This document shows positions 34,489 through 45,673 of a stretch of DNA of 64,000 bases, piece by piece. A program made the translations under genes and the position numbers. Location: contig CM068313.1 of the NCBI GenBank assembly GCA_034766995.1, positions 54,101,981-54,165,980 of the forward strand, written 5' to 3'. The stretch is from Acanthacorydalis orientalis (Eukaryota > Arthropoda > Insecta > Megaloptera > Corydalidae). Positions within the stretch are counted from its first letter, which is position 1, and every line of letters starts with the position of its first letter. The notes under the pieces are model-generated. The model worked only from the letters and a program-made list of their open reading frames with translations. It searched no databases and was not told the origin of the DNA.

Positions 34489-34960
34489 TTAATTAAATAC
34501 ATTAGCACAGAAAAGAAGATTTCCTCTCTCATTTAATTCTTGAATCAACATCATTTTGTAAGGATGTAGTTTTAAATCGACATGCAGAATCCTCCTCAAA
34601 CTCCGACTTGACATCCTCAGTGTCATGGCATGCTTATGAGCGGAACGCCTTGGTGATTGCTGAACGGATGCTCTTACTGTTTCTACATTTTCTGGCGTTC
34701 TAACGCTCCAAGGTCTTTCAGGTGATTTTCTTTTCAGTGTGGAACCAATTGTCCGACGATTAGAAACCCATAGCATAATCGTTTTCGGATCTAGTTCAGA
34801 TGCATTTCGATCGAGCACAAACACTTTCGACGAAACGCTCTCTACACCGTTATTACAGTTTTCTGTTCTCATAATACGCATGAATAACAAAGCTCCGATG
34901 TTCACCGATCCAATTCATGATGGGTTTTAAGAACGGCAGACTCTTACCTATCGAATTAAA
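34489..34960 (-). mobile_element. Tc1-like transposase N-terminal fragment (DUF4817-type HTH)
   Basis: A 138-codon open minus frame: ELDPKTIMLWVSNRRTIGST, LKRKSPERPWSVRTPENVET, VRASVQQSPRRSAHKHAMTL, SSRSLRRILHVDLKLHPYKM, QELNERG. This is the HTH-linker region of a widespread insect Tc1-like transposase whose later domain reads QQDGA...PDLTPLDFFLWG (family knowledge). It has no catalytic part and lies alone. Fragments of the later domain occur at 37,020 and 44,820. Confidence 0.72.
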
Positions 34961-35033
34961 TCTACCCCACGTCTTTAACTCCACTACAGCTTACATAGTG
35001 CCCACTCGAAATATGGGAGATCTTTGAACCCCA

Positions 35034-35036
<3 letters not shown>

Positions 35037-35097
<61 letters not shown>

Positions 35098-35101
35098 TTG
35101 G

Positions 35102-35154
<53 letters not shown>
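35037..35154. repeat. (TA)n microsatellite
   Basis: Two TA arrays around gcattgga. Another (AC)n/(TA)n tract is at 35,573-35,647. 35,155-35,570 shows nothing. Confidence 0.95.
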
Positions 35155-35155
<1 letters not shown>

Positions 35156-35601
35156 TTGTTATAAAAATTTACATAAATAATAAAAACAATCTAAAAATGA
35201 TTAAACTTATCAAAACAAATAGAGGGAGCCTACGAAAGAATGATATTCTGAATATTAATCGATTGATAGAAATCACAAGTGTCAGAATTTACATTGTATT
35301 ATTTTTAATTTTGTTCAAAAATCAAAATTCAAATAGCTATAAATACGTTCCTGAGCCAATACCGGTTCCAATGAGGAACGTTCAAAGCTCACATCACTAT
35401 ACAGGTGGCTAAATAGTTGACAACATTGATGAACATTCCACGGCCAAAAATAATCACGATTATACGGAGAAACGACAGGTAGCAAAAGGCGTTTCTATTT
35501 TCAACACAACTTCAATATTCATGGCAAGAAAACGATTTTACATCAAGATTAGAGGAAAATAATTACATGTTCACACACACGCATATACATACACACACAC
35601 G

Positions 35602-35650
<49 letters not shown>

Positions 35651-35779
35651 ATGTATTTATATATTAAATGATTATTTTTTCAGATAGCGATTATAAATAT
35701 GAAATATAAGAGCTTAAAATCGATGTTAATTAAATGTGTAAAAAATATCATTTATAGTAGGTGTGATTTTTGAGTTTAA

Positions 35780-35900
35780 ACTATAGCAGTGCTGTTCAAA
35801 CTGTGTACTGCGGAATCCTGGTGTTCCATTCAACCTCTTCAGGGTTCCGCGGGCCAAAGTCAAAATTCGAGAGAATTTTCGAAAAAACCCCGAAAGGCTA
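35780..35900. mobile_element. Possible hAT-type nonautonomous end
   Basis: cagtgctgttcaaactgtgt, then a gttccgcgggcc block, resembles the start of hAT MITEs that carry a CAGtG...CAAACtG terminus. No second end found. Weak. Confidence 0.25.
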
Positions 35901-36029
35901 AATATTTAATTCATAATTGTAGTGACTCTAACCTACATATATGTATAAATTAGTGCACTGTACTTAATAAGCACGTCCTGGAGCCGTTCTCATGGCTTCT
36001 AGGTTGAAATCCGTCGTGTATATGGCTGT

Positions 36030-36916
36030 GTCGTTTTTACATCTCTCCTTATATCGTTGATGTAATACGTAAATAGGACTGGCCCTAGTATCGAGCCTTG
36101 CGGTACTCCTGCTCGAATTTGTTTCTCTGTGGATGTCTTTCCATTAACTTCGCCAATAAAAGTCCTGTTTCTCAGGTACTAGTCGATGATTTTTACCAGG
36201 TACATCAGTAATCGATTCTCGATTAACTTGTAGATCAAGCCACCATGCCATACAGTATCGAACGACTTCTCTATGTCCAAGAGTATCATGGACGTGCGGA
36301 GTCACTTCTGGAATCCCTTGATAACGTTCTCAGCGATCCGTGTCAGCTGATGCATCGTGGAATGTCCTTTTCGGAATCCAAATTGCTCCGGAACTATGTT
36401 CCTGCAGGATTCCTCATGCGCTGTTATTCTATTCAATAGAATTCTTTCGAACACCTTGCTTAATGTCGGAAGCAGACTGATCGGTCGGTAACTAGCGACC
36501 TCTTCTGCTTTCTTTCCAGGTTTCTTGAATGCCAGTTTCTTGGCTAACTTTCATTGCTCCGAAAAGTAACTTGTTCTTTAGCATTATAAATTTCTGTCAG
36601 TGCTACCAATCCCTTCTGCGGTAGATACTGTAGCACCAGGTTCTGTATTCTGTCTATCCCAGGCGCCTTCGTAGGTCGTAATTTTCAAATGGCACCGTGT
36701 ACTTCAGCTGGAAACGTGGGTACAATCTGGTCGTCTTCCTCAGACTCGTCGTCTTCATGGCGAGTCCTCCACGCATCGATGAGTCTTTTCAGTTGAACGG
36801 TATCTTCAGGGCTTTCTAGGTTCTCACCCACCCTGTGCACGTTCTCAAAATGTACTGCTATTTCTTCCGCTCTCTCTTCATCGGAATATACGTATGTGCC
36901 GTTTTGCTTCTTCATT
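36030..36916 (-). mobile_element. Jockey-like LINE reverse transcriptase fragment
   Basis: The minus strand reads, with several shifts: KKQNGTYVYSDEERAEEIAV, HFENVHRV, an RT start ([20 protein letters not shown]), LLPTLSKVFERILLNRI-like sequence (near 36,440), FRKGHSTMHQLTRI, a '[19 protein letters not shown]' segment (near 36,240) and LRNRTFIGEVNGKTSTEKQI, then GVPQGSILGPVLF (near 36,090). These are RT palm blocks of Jockey-clade LINEs. The catalytic YxDD is beyond the left break and missing. Truncated at both ends. Confidence 0.78.
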
Positions 36917-37017
36917 TAATTATTAAAATTAATTATTGTACATATATCAAAAAAATAATGAGAATCAGGATAGTAAAGCGATTATTATGAATGGAAAAAG
37001 ATACTGAAACATGATAA

Positions 37018-37165
37018 CCAATTTTTTTGGAAGGCAGAATTGGATAATATTGAACTGGAGGACACGTGGTCCAAGCAGGATGATGCAACAAGCCAAACAT
37101 CTGATGTAACGATTGATTTATTGAGGACAAAATTTCCTAGTCGTGTATATCGAGAACTCTAACTT
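37018..37165 (+). mobile_element. Tc1-like transposase catalytic-core fragment
   Basis: The plus frame ELDNIELEDTWSKQDDATSQ then TSDVTIDLLRTKFPSRVY matches the second catalytic block of the Tc1-like family with '(W)fQQDGAt.HtA..ti.LLr.kFPgRvi'. It is only about 45 residues long. Confidence 0.65.
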
Positions 37166-37369
37166 TTTATCAGTTAAGTGTTACAAGTACTCGGATTTTT
37201 TGCGTTTTACTTACATGAAATAAATAATTGAATATAAAGCAAGAACAATAAGTTAAAATTTTTAAATGTTGTTTCGTTTGTTATAATATAATGTGAATAT
37301 TGTGTAAATGGAACTTATAATTATAAATTATTTGTAATTTTCTAGAGTATAATAATTTTTAAAGTATTT

Positions 37370-38063
37370 TTCAGGGTGTACATCAGGTTGGTGATCGCAA
37401 ATTTCGTAATAGTAAACCGTTTGTTGTGTATTCTTCTTGGTTGAACAAACATACAGTTTTTATTTCTTCTTTGGGCAATTGATTTATGATGTGAAGCTTT
37501 CCATTCAGACATTTTTCCTTATCAGAAGATGATGGACGACTATTGCTACTTGTAACACGATTTATATTTTCCATACTGTCAATGAAATCACTTTATTGAT
37601 ATCTTCTTGTTTTTTTTTTCTTGGCAGTAAAATAATGTCACTATCATCAAAATCACTACCTGATTTCTCAACATAATCACTTTGTAAAGTATTTTCATAT
37701 TCCTTAAAAACAACTTCATCATCAATTCTATCTCCAAAAAATTCAATATCAATTACATTTGAAGCCATGATGAAGGGTATACATTTTGATTTTTTTCGAT
37801 CAGAGAAACGACTAAATACTTGTATACTGGCTACAGACAAGGCGATACTGGGCAGAATACTCGATACAAAAAATACAAAAGACTGTAATTAGGTGGAACT
37901 GGAATTTAACTGTAAATCAAAGCATTTTCATTCTTCATTGTACTATATTGGTAGTAGATTTCGAGTATAACACTAAATATTGCTTGTGACTGGGAGAAGT
38001 ACTTCCAGTTAAACAATAAAGAATGTCTGTGCCTGGGACGAGTACTTCGAATGCAAAGGGTTA
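37370..38063 (-). mobile_element. Internally deleted piggyBac (N-terminus plus C-terminal Cys domain)
   Basis: The right end is TTAA followed on the minus strand by CCCTTTGCATTCGAAGTACT, a piggyBac-type terminus with a subterminal repeat of gtacttctccca. An acidic N-terminus follows (MASNVIDIEFFGDRIDDEVV ... SDFDDSDIILLPRKKK). The frame then reaches the C-terminal cysteine-rich tail (minus frames: KLYVCSTKKNTQQTVYYYEI, CDHQP). The whole DDD core is missing. The left end is not resolved. Confidence 0.6.
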
Positions 38064-38126
38064 AGAAACAATCTTTACAATTTTTTCTCTAAATTCTGAA
38101 AAGTAGACTTTATAATAGTTATATAG

Positions 38127-38296
38127 GAGGCTTCTATCATCAGTCGCCGAGCTCGCTGCGCTCGCCCACTCATCAGTTAACCAGTACAAAAGCCGAATAA
38201 AATAAAAAATATTTCTTTAAAACTCATTATGTCCATTAATGCTATTAAATATATAGCAAGGCAATCATTTTGTATATATATACAAAATGATATTGT

Positions 38297-38374
<78 letters not shown>

Positions 38375-38710
38375 TAGTGGACTTCTCTCCTCAATTACCA
38401 GGCTCCCTGGACTCGCCCACTTCTCAATTATAAGCCTGTAGATGAACCAAATAAAAAAATAAATATTTTTTTCAAACTTATAATGCCTATATAATATTAT
38501 CAAATACATATCAAGGTAATCATTTTGTGTATATATATATATATACATACATACTAGGAGGATTCGCTCACCAATCGCCGTGCTCGCTGCGTTCACCCAC
38601 TCCCTACTATAAGCCTCTACATGAGCGAATAATATAATAAATATTTTTTTAAAATTCATTATGTCTATATAACTATTATCAAATATATAGCAGCATATCA
38701 TTTTGTATAT
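38127..38710. repeat. Three-unit tandem repeat with (TA)n spacers
   Basis: Units at 38,127-38,285, 38,373-38,530 and 38,560-38,708. Each starts with ggaggcttc-like sequence and a GC-rich cgagctcgctgcgctcgccc block, contains aaataaatatttttt and attatgtctatataa, and ends atcattttgtatatata before a TA array. The unit class is unknown. Confidence 0.75.
38286..38372. repeat. (TA)n microsatellite inside the tandem repeat
   Basis: TA array following unit 1. Confidence 0.95.
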
Positions 38711-38721
38711 ATATATATATA

Positions 38722-38779
<58 letters not shown>

Positions 38780-38798
38780 ATATATATCTATATATATA

Positions 38799-38855
<57 letters not shown>

Positions 38856-38882
38856 TATGTATATATTATATGTGTATGTGTG
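38703..38882. repeat. (TA)n microsatellite after unit 3
   Basis: About 155 bp of TA with TATC breaks. A (GA)n tract is at 39,003-39,055. 39,056-39,382 holds nothing but the exon B acceptor. Confidence 0.95.
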
Positions 38883-39382
38883 TGATTTAAACGTCTATAT
38901 AAACATGGCAGTAGATTATTTTTTGCAACCTTTTAGTTTTTTGTGTCAACATTGTATTTATATATAGAAATATATGTATATGCATATATATATATATACA
39001 CACAGAGAGAGGGAGAGAGAGAGAGAGAGAAATAGATAAAGAGGGAGTGAGAGAGAAATTAAATTTAAGCTCGACATGAAAATATTAAAAAGTCATGTTA
39101 GTTTTTATTGAATATTTCGATTGTATTTTAATATTGAATTGAACTAAAGTACTAAATAAAAATATGATTTCTGTTTCGTTTTTGCGTTTCTTTTTACTTT
39201 CATGTATGCCTTAATTGAATCATCCTGTAGATATTTTAATACGTCCTTAAAAAAGTACATATATAAAGATACACTATATTTTTTTTGAAGTAACACTTTT
39301 ATTTAGTAGTCAGACTTTCATGTATAATTGGATCTTTACCTTTACTCAATATCTTATTCTAGCTATATTTCTTCATTCGCAG

Positions 39383-39573
39383 GAAATTCCGTGAGTGGAC
39401 TCGTCTTCGGAATTCCATTGAACCAGTGCATAGAGAACGATCGGATCGCACGACTCGCGAGAGGTGGAAGCCCGTTTCGAAGTAGAAGCGACGACGAAAC
39501 ACCAGATCTTAGACGTCATGGTAGCAGAACGAGTTTTAGTTCCTTGATCGACACGACTGGTCGCGTTGAAGAG
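39383..39573 (+). CDS. Exon B of the ARHGAP6/36-like RhoGAP gene (FGIPL segment)
   Basis: Open frame of 63 full codons between a strong acceptor (ttcttcattcgcag) and a donor (GAG|GTACAG). It carries LVFGIPLNQCIENDR, the short conserved segment that opens the RhoGAP region in ARHGAP6-type proteins, then a Ser/Arg-rich low-complexity stretch (SPFRSRSDDETPDLRRHGSR) that looks like a phosphorylatable linker. It starts in phase 1, matching the end of exon A, and ends in phase 0, matching exon C. The intron before it is about 23.3 kb and filled with transposons. Base composition is clearly richer in G+C than the flanks. The family call rests on the FGIPL motif together with the phase-compatible RhoGAP exons downstream. 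Confidence 0.85.
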
Positions 39574-39750
39574 GTACAGTATATTTCTGATGAATTACAA
39601 TCTTTATATTTTATTGAATAAAATACTGATGTTTATGTTTTACTCTACGGAATACTTGTATAGCGTTTACAATGAAATAACAAACAATTCTCACAACTGG
39701 GGCTGTAATTTTCATAAATGAATTTATTTTTTCATCCCACAAACTAGAAC

Positions 39751-39953
39751 AAATTTTTGATCAAAAATAGTCAAAAAATTATTGTTGATTATTTTCGATT
39801 GTCGCTTTTACGCACTTCAATGGAAAAGTCATCATTCTCAGTGCGACAAGTTACCGATACTCTGAGGATGATGGCATCCCCATCGAAATGCGCATAAGCG
39901 ATGATAGAAAATAATCACTAATAATTTTGTTGACAATTTTTAATCGAAAAATT
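39751..39953. repeat. 200-bp foldback (imperfect hairpin) in intron B-C
   Basis: Left arm 39,751-39,841 and right arm 39,861-39,953 are complementary over about 90 bp with scattered mismatches; the loop is about 20 nt (gcgacaagttaccgatac). The inner arm runs cttttacgcacttcaatgga against its partner catcgaaatgcgcataagcg. It is 180 bp downstream of exon B. Either a tiny MITE or a long pre-miRNA-like hairpin. Confidence 0.75.
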
Positions 39954-40329
39954 TGATGCAATGTGGTGTAAAAAAATAACTTATTTGTGAAACTGAATTT
40001 AGTCACAGTGTCAAAACTGTTATTTGTGATAGGGTTATCATATTTCTATCCAGTAAAATGAAGATATTTGTTAGGTTAGTAAGACTCGGAAAAAGAACAG
40101 CGATTATACAAAAAAGTAACATTACATGTTCTACATTTCTTTTAAATCGAAACAACATTATTAACCCTTTTGTTCCCAATACCGACTTTAGTAGCCATCC
40201 ATGCAAAGACCTGTTGATATGACTGCCATCTACAGTCGGCATCCACGTAAAAAGCCGTGATACTAGGCGAACTATAGTCTGCTTTCGGGTCTTTGAACTG
40301 CTTGCACGATATCTGTAATAATTGTTTCG

Positions 40330-41143
40330 GTTTTGTTCAATGAGCTATCTACACGAGGAATTTTGTAGATGATCTGTTAATCGACTGGTGACAATAGATA
40401 ATGTGTTACTAGATTTCATTCCCAGCAAGAGAGGTTTGTCAGTTTCTTCTTCAAATTGTCAAAGTCTTCGCGCTCACTCAGCCGATCTCACTGACACATT
40501 TATTCAGCAGTCAAACTTTATTGTTTCTTTCTGAGACTTGGGAAAAAAATGAGAATCGAATCGATATCCCTAACTTCATTTGTGTTATTCAAAATAAACG
40601 TCCAACGGTTCGATATGGAAGAGTGGCGATTTATTTAGTGACAGATGATAATGTTACTCCCCACATGGATTGCAATTTTCAACAAACACAATCGATAGGA
40701 GTAACAACAACAGCTGTTGGAGATATATGTACTGCTCAATGTGTTACGGAAAATGGAATGTCATTTTGATGGTTGCCATCTACATTTCACCAAATCAGAA
40801 AATCAAAGACATCATCAAATACTATACTTTATTAATCTATACCGTTGAGGGAGCAAATCTATTCGATGTCAATTATGACAAAATGCCGATGTTTTTGAGC
40901 CGAGACTTTAACGTTAACTTTTCTTCTGATGCTTCCCTACCATTAATTGAATTTCTCCGTGCAAAATTGTATTTAAATATTGTAAATGACCTTAATGAAA
41001 CAACTACGAGATCATGAACTACAATCGATGCAGTATTCTCGAGATTTCTCGATAGATTCGAGTTAAAACTTTTTATATCATATTTTGGTTATCACAAACC
41101 GATTGTGTCATTTTTAAAATACGAACAAGTCGAATCAGAATAA
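40330..41143 (+). mobile_element. APE-type endonuclease relic, copy 2 (probably Helentron)
   Basis: Paralogue of 19,076-19,879. The pieces are SLKLSKSSRSL-type start, FLSETWEKNENRIDIPNFIC, KRPTVRYGRVAIYLVTDDNV, TPHMDCNFQQTQSIGVTTTA, GDICTAQCVTENGMSF, YISPNQKIKDIIK, IPMFLSRDFNVNFSSDA-type and TTIDAVFSRFLDRF, then FGYHKPIVSFLKYEQ and the stop at 41,141. ETW, DFN and the YHKP His are kept. Frameshifts separate three blocks. No RT domain downstream. Confidence 0.72.
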
Positions 41144-42365
41144 AATTATTTTTTTCACTATAATATGTCCTCCTTATATTATTAAACATGTAACTTATAG
41201 AAATACACCCTTCCCTATTTAATTATAGAATGTCTTATTTAGATTCTTGAACGTGTAGTTTAATAGCAATCCTCCCTTCCCTACATCTACATAAAAATTC
41301 TCAAGTTTCACTTCTATCGTGTGTACATGGCACACACACCCGTTTTTTTCTTAATGTATACTATATAAACAATTATTCGACAAAGGGTCGAAATTTATTC
41401 GATGACGTAAGTTCATGACCCCAAATGACGACTTTGAGTGAGGCCCGGCCCGAAAAGCCCCCTATCCGCGTCACCAGACTTGCGTTTTTTTTGTCCGATA
41501 CAATGGTAAAAAAAAATCTCATGACTAGTTCGATGACGTAAGTAAAATCGACACTAGCTCCCGGACTACTAACGTAGCTCTTATAGTTTCCGTGCAGTAA
41601 GCGTTTCAAATTGCACACTTTTTAGGAAATACGAAACTCCGTATATACACCCACTCACCCAGACTAGAAAAAGGATGTAGTTCTACGTCAAAAACAAATA
41701 TAACGTAAATTTAGTTATAATTTTTATAATAAAATGTTTATATAATCGTAATTCCGTTAATGTAATCCTCTATATTATCTACAAATAAGTCTACATAAAA
41801 AAAATAATTTTATTATAATTTATTAAGTGTGAAAATGTTCACATTTTCGAGTTTCCTTGTAATGTTTATTTTTATATTATATTTTGGTTATCATAAACCG
41901 ATTGTCTCATTTTTAGAATACGAACAAATGGAATCGGAATAAAATTATTTATATTATTTAACCTGTAATTTACAACAATCCTCCCTTCCCTACATCTAAA
42001 TAAAAATACTGAAGTTACACTTCTCTCCTGTGTACATGATCACACACACCCGTTTTTTCTTTAATGTACACTATATAAACAATTATTCGTCAAAAGGGTC
42101 AAAACTTATTCGATGACGAAAGTTCATCGTCCCAAAAGACGACTTTGAGCGGAGCCCGGCTCGAAAATCCCCCTATCCGGGCTGCCAGACTTGCGTTTAT
42201 TTTGTTGTCACGATACCGACGAATGATAAAAAAGTCTCATGACTAATTCGATGACGTAAGTCAAATCGTCACTAGCTCCCGGACTATAATGATTTATGTA
42301 CCGTTGGATAGAGGACAGATGCCGTTTCCTAACAATTTGTAAACTGATTTGGTCAGATGTGTAAG
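41144..42365 (+). repeat. Tail of endonuclease element copy 2, tandemly duplicated
   Basis: The C-terminal/stop region at 41,070 recurs at 41,869 (period about 799 bp), followed by a second copy of the pyrimidine block, the atgtacactatataaacaat block, the gactttgagcgg/cccggc block and the tagctcccggact block. Same tail organisation as copy 1, but the second unit is longer. Confidence 0.78.
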
Positions 42366-42369
42366 AGGA

Positions 42370-42600
42370 AGGGGGAGCGTGAGTAATTTTTAATTAATAT
42401 TTCTCGATTAGTTAAACATTCTTTTATCGTAAAGAAAATAAAAACTTCAAATTTGTCTGTTACAAGAAAAAATATGTTAATTCAGATTAACCATTAGTAA
42501 TTTCACTTCTCTCTGACATATCCTGGAAAATCGTTGATAATATTCGGGTAAACATAATTCTATTGATTGGAAACATATAATTCGAAGAAAAAAGTTGATT
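42370..42600. other. A+T-rich intronic DNA
   Basis: No feature seen. Confidence 0.5.
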
Positions 42601-43606
42601 ACAATTAAAACTGTATAGAAATACCATTACTGTTAAGTGTGAAAAATTTGGAAAAAATCAAGTGTGCACAAAACGGTTTCACATCGGTCACATCTTGTAC
42701 CTAGGCGTCGATCTCTTCCATTTGCTTTACAAAATACATACTGTGCTCGTTGACCATGACCTGACGGTACTCTCTGCGGAAAATGAATCGTCGATCGGTG
42801 TTTTATTAAAAGGAACTGGTAAAATATTCTGATTGTGTAGATGTATTCTTCAAGTTCTCCAAATACAAATGCCGAATGACAAACTGAAACTAATACTCTT
42901 TATTTATTATTAACAATAGATGATTGTTTGTGTAACTAAGCAACGTCTCGTTACCATGACGCTGCAGCTGCAACTACACGTACACATGTACAATTGGCCA
43001 TTATTTGACAATCGGTGTCGATTTAAATTCCTTGTAGAAGATGCACTTTGAGCAACTTTTTGAACAACATGTGAAGCCAATATGAGTTTGTATTCATCAA
43101 ATCTCATTCCTTTACGATTCACACGGCAGTAAATAACTTATGGGTTGTAGATTGTAAGATCGAAAATATGGAAGAAAATTTTTTTGTATCGTTCGACAGT
43201 TTTTCTTGTAATTTTTGACAGGAAGCAAATAACTTACCAATGAATCAAAAAATATCGGTACACACAGAATTTTATTTTTTTTACAATGCACGTGAAAAAC
43301 GTAGAGTCCTGAAATTTTTTATACGCGCTCGTCCAATGATGGTTTTTTGTAAAAAAAATATTTTTTAATACAATTCTCAAGTTCACAACTTTTATAGGTT
43401 TTTAAATGAGAAAAACGCGCGATTTTACTGATTTTTAGACGACCGAATTTTTTTTCTAATGAAATAAAGAGTTATAAATTTAGTCTCATCGGAAATATAT
43501 TAGTAACCTTTAAATATATCATCCAAAAGATAACGCTCTGCAGCCATAGTTTCTTTGGAAAAAAAATCAATGAGTTCCTAGATCCACGTTCAGCTTTAAA
43601 GGGTTA
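42600..43606 (-). mobile_element. piggyBac relic, C-terminal third plus 5' end
   Basis: The minus strand ends with RVPSGHGQRAQYVFCKANGR, DRRLGTRCDRCETVLC, the C-terminal cysteine domain typical of piggyBac. Upstream it has VNRKGMRFDEYKLILASHVV and KKIFFHIF-like fragments of the last core block. At 43,602 TTAA is followed (minus) by CCCTTTAAAGCTGAACG, a piggyBac-type end. The N-terminal and DDD parts between are reduced to A+T-rich sequence. Confidence 0.65.
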
Positions 43607-43607
43607 A

Positions 43608-44060
43608 ATCATGACATATGATGTTCACAGAATTCTATGCCAACCATTTAAAATCTTATAAAGGAGGATTTTTTTTAAAATTTTAAATAATTGTACCAGA
43701 GCCCTCAAAAAGACTCAAACTTTTACATACACCTAATGAATAACTTCTTACAGAATGCAATTATTAATTCGAATAGATAACAAATTGATATTTTGTCCTG
43801 AACAAGTTAATATAATAAATAATATAATAGCATATATGATATTTTTTATATTTTTAAAATAGTCTCTTTTTAAATCATTTAATAAAAGTTACATAAACGA
43901 ACATGTGTGTTTAAGAAAACACATATAATTTTATTCATTTCAGTTATTCTTTTTATATCGATGTAAACGTTAGTTTATTTAATTTTTCTATTACAAATAA
44001 TCTTTGTTTAGTTTCTCATTACACACATACATATCTACATGTATAAACATATACGTATAT
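43608..44060. other. A+T-rich intronic DNA
   Basis: No feature seen. Confidence 0.5.
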
Positions 44061-44064
44061 AAAT

Positions 44065-44264
44065 ACAGGTGTCCAAAAAATGTATACACATTTTAATTGT
44101 AAATATTTTCAATTTTTATTTTCATAAATTCAATTTCACCATTTTATAATGGAAAAAAAATGTGTAAAAGAAGATCCTTTAACGCGAGTGTTCAAATTGT
44201 CTCCCATTCACATCCAAGCATTGTTAACATTGTCGAGAAACTGAAGTAAGTACATCATCTAAGA
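44065..44264 (-). mobile_element. Tc1-like element, 3' part (left of a nested insertion)
   Basis: Starts with caggtgtccaaaaaatgtat (terminal repeat-like) and encodes on the minus strand the C-terminal tail DDVLTSVSRQC*QCLDVNG then RQFEH. It continues at 44,818 across the inserted mariner derivative. Confidence 0.68.
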
Positions 44265-44266
44265 TA

Positions 44267-44815
44267 TTAGGTTGATAGAAAATTCTAATTTATGATCTTC
44301 AAATTCATATTAATTTTTCCATTTATGGTTCAGAAATGTTTGGATGAATAACGCCTAACTTTGTGCAAGCTCTCGAATTGTTATGCGTGGTTCTGAATCA
44401 ATCAACGCCTTCAATTGATCGTTATGAACTGAAGAGGGACATACGCGACCTTCTTCATCTTCAAGGCTCTCGTTCTCAGCACAAAATTTTTGGAACCTCC
44501 ATTACACCGTACGTTCCTTAACAGTACCCACACCGAAACCATCGTTTATTTTACGAGCAGTTTCTACTGCTTTGCCACTTGTTTTAAACTCATACAAAAA
44601 ATTGCTCTTATTTGCTTCTTTTCCATCTGTAATTCAACAGCCCAATTTGAAGGAAAACTAATTATAAAACCAAAGTAGATATTACTATAATACAGATCAA
44701 AAAAATGTAACTTAAAATGATATTAACGCGAAAAAGATGAAATGACACTCTCATTTAAAAAAATAAGGTTAGAATTCTGAGAACAAAAAAAGTAATTATT
44801 TTGCTATACAGCTAA
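44267..44815 (-). mobile_element. Mariner derivative (549 bp) inserted in the Tc1-like element
   Basis: TA at 44,265-44,266 and 44,816-44,817. TIRs ttaggttgatagaaaattct and the complement of attattttgctatacagcta. The minus strand carries the N-terminal HTH (NDGFGVGTVKERTV-like, PSSVHNDQLKALI-like) fused to the 3' tail, so the catalytic core is deleted. Same layout as 26,332-26,898. Confidence 0.82.
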
Positions 44816-45670
44816 TATCTCTTGATATTTCTGCACATTCTGATTCAATATCTTACCGTAGTTCAGCGATTGTAGCTGGTTTTGTGACATAAATGTTAAG
44901 GTATTTTGAAAATAAAAATCAAATAGTGGTAAATCTGAATAACGCGGCAAGTATTCAACATTGCTTCTTCAACTAATCAATCTGGCTAATCCTGACATCA
45001 CAACAAAAAGGAGAAGATGCCTCATCTTTTAATAAAAAAATTCTTTATAATCTTTCAATAGCTCTCGAATGTGTGGGATGATTGATATTTGAAGCAAGGT
45101 GTGATTTACGGTATGACTAACAAGCCTTTAGTCATGGTTGGGACGGAGTGGGAAAGACACCCCGGTTGCTTTGTTGCCTTCCTATCAAAATCTGTGAATT
45201 TTAGAGATTTGAAAATCATGGAAAATCATTGTGAGAATCTTCTTAACAATCCGTTTCTATCAACACGTTTCTACTGTATACCCCAACAGTTTTGACATAA
45301 AAAATATTTCCTCCCTCGAAAATTATGTTTGTCACCTCTAATATGACTGTCTGTCTTCGGGTCTAATCACTAATAGTAGTAACAAAAAAGATTGTTCCAA
45401 TTAAACATAAGGATGATCCATACTACACTATAATGTTCGATAAATTCGCGGGTTGTTTCTCAGTAAGATGTAGATAGTCGGTTGTTCAGTACACTGGAAT
45501 ACTTGAATATTTCCTCGTAACTTCAAACGATCTTACTATCAAACAGAGCGATTTCTGCAGACTTTTTTCAATGTTACTCAAAAAATTCAGCCTTACGGTT
45601 AGGATCATCTTCGTTTAAGGAATTCACTAATCTTAGAATGCAGCTTTTCCATCTTATACAATTTAAAATA
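44816..45670 (-). mobile_element. Tc1-like element, catalytic part (right of the nested insertion)
   Basis: The minus strand, decayed, reads YSDLPLFDFYFQNTLTFMSQ (cf. PDLTPLDFFLWG), KPATIAELRYDIESECAEIS-like sequence, and further upstream KYSSVLNNRLSTSY*ETTRE and FIEHYSVVWIIL, comparable to the 'sGvlNRHN..yW...NP...' block. Frame and strand continue the 44,065-44,264 piece. Confidence 0.62.
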
Positions 45671-45673
45671 CGT

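Noticed and set aside
19076..41143. Endonuclease frames as parts of CR1/Jockey LINEs
   Set aside because: The frame ends right after the endonuclease in both copies with no RT downstream. LINE origin is not excluded, but a Helentron fits better.
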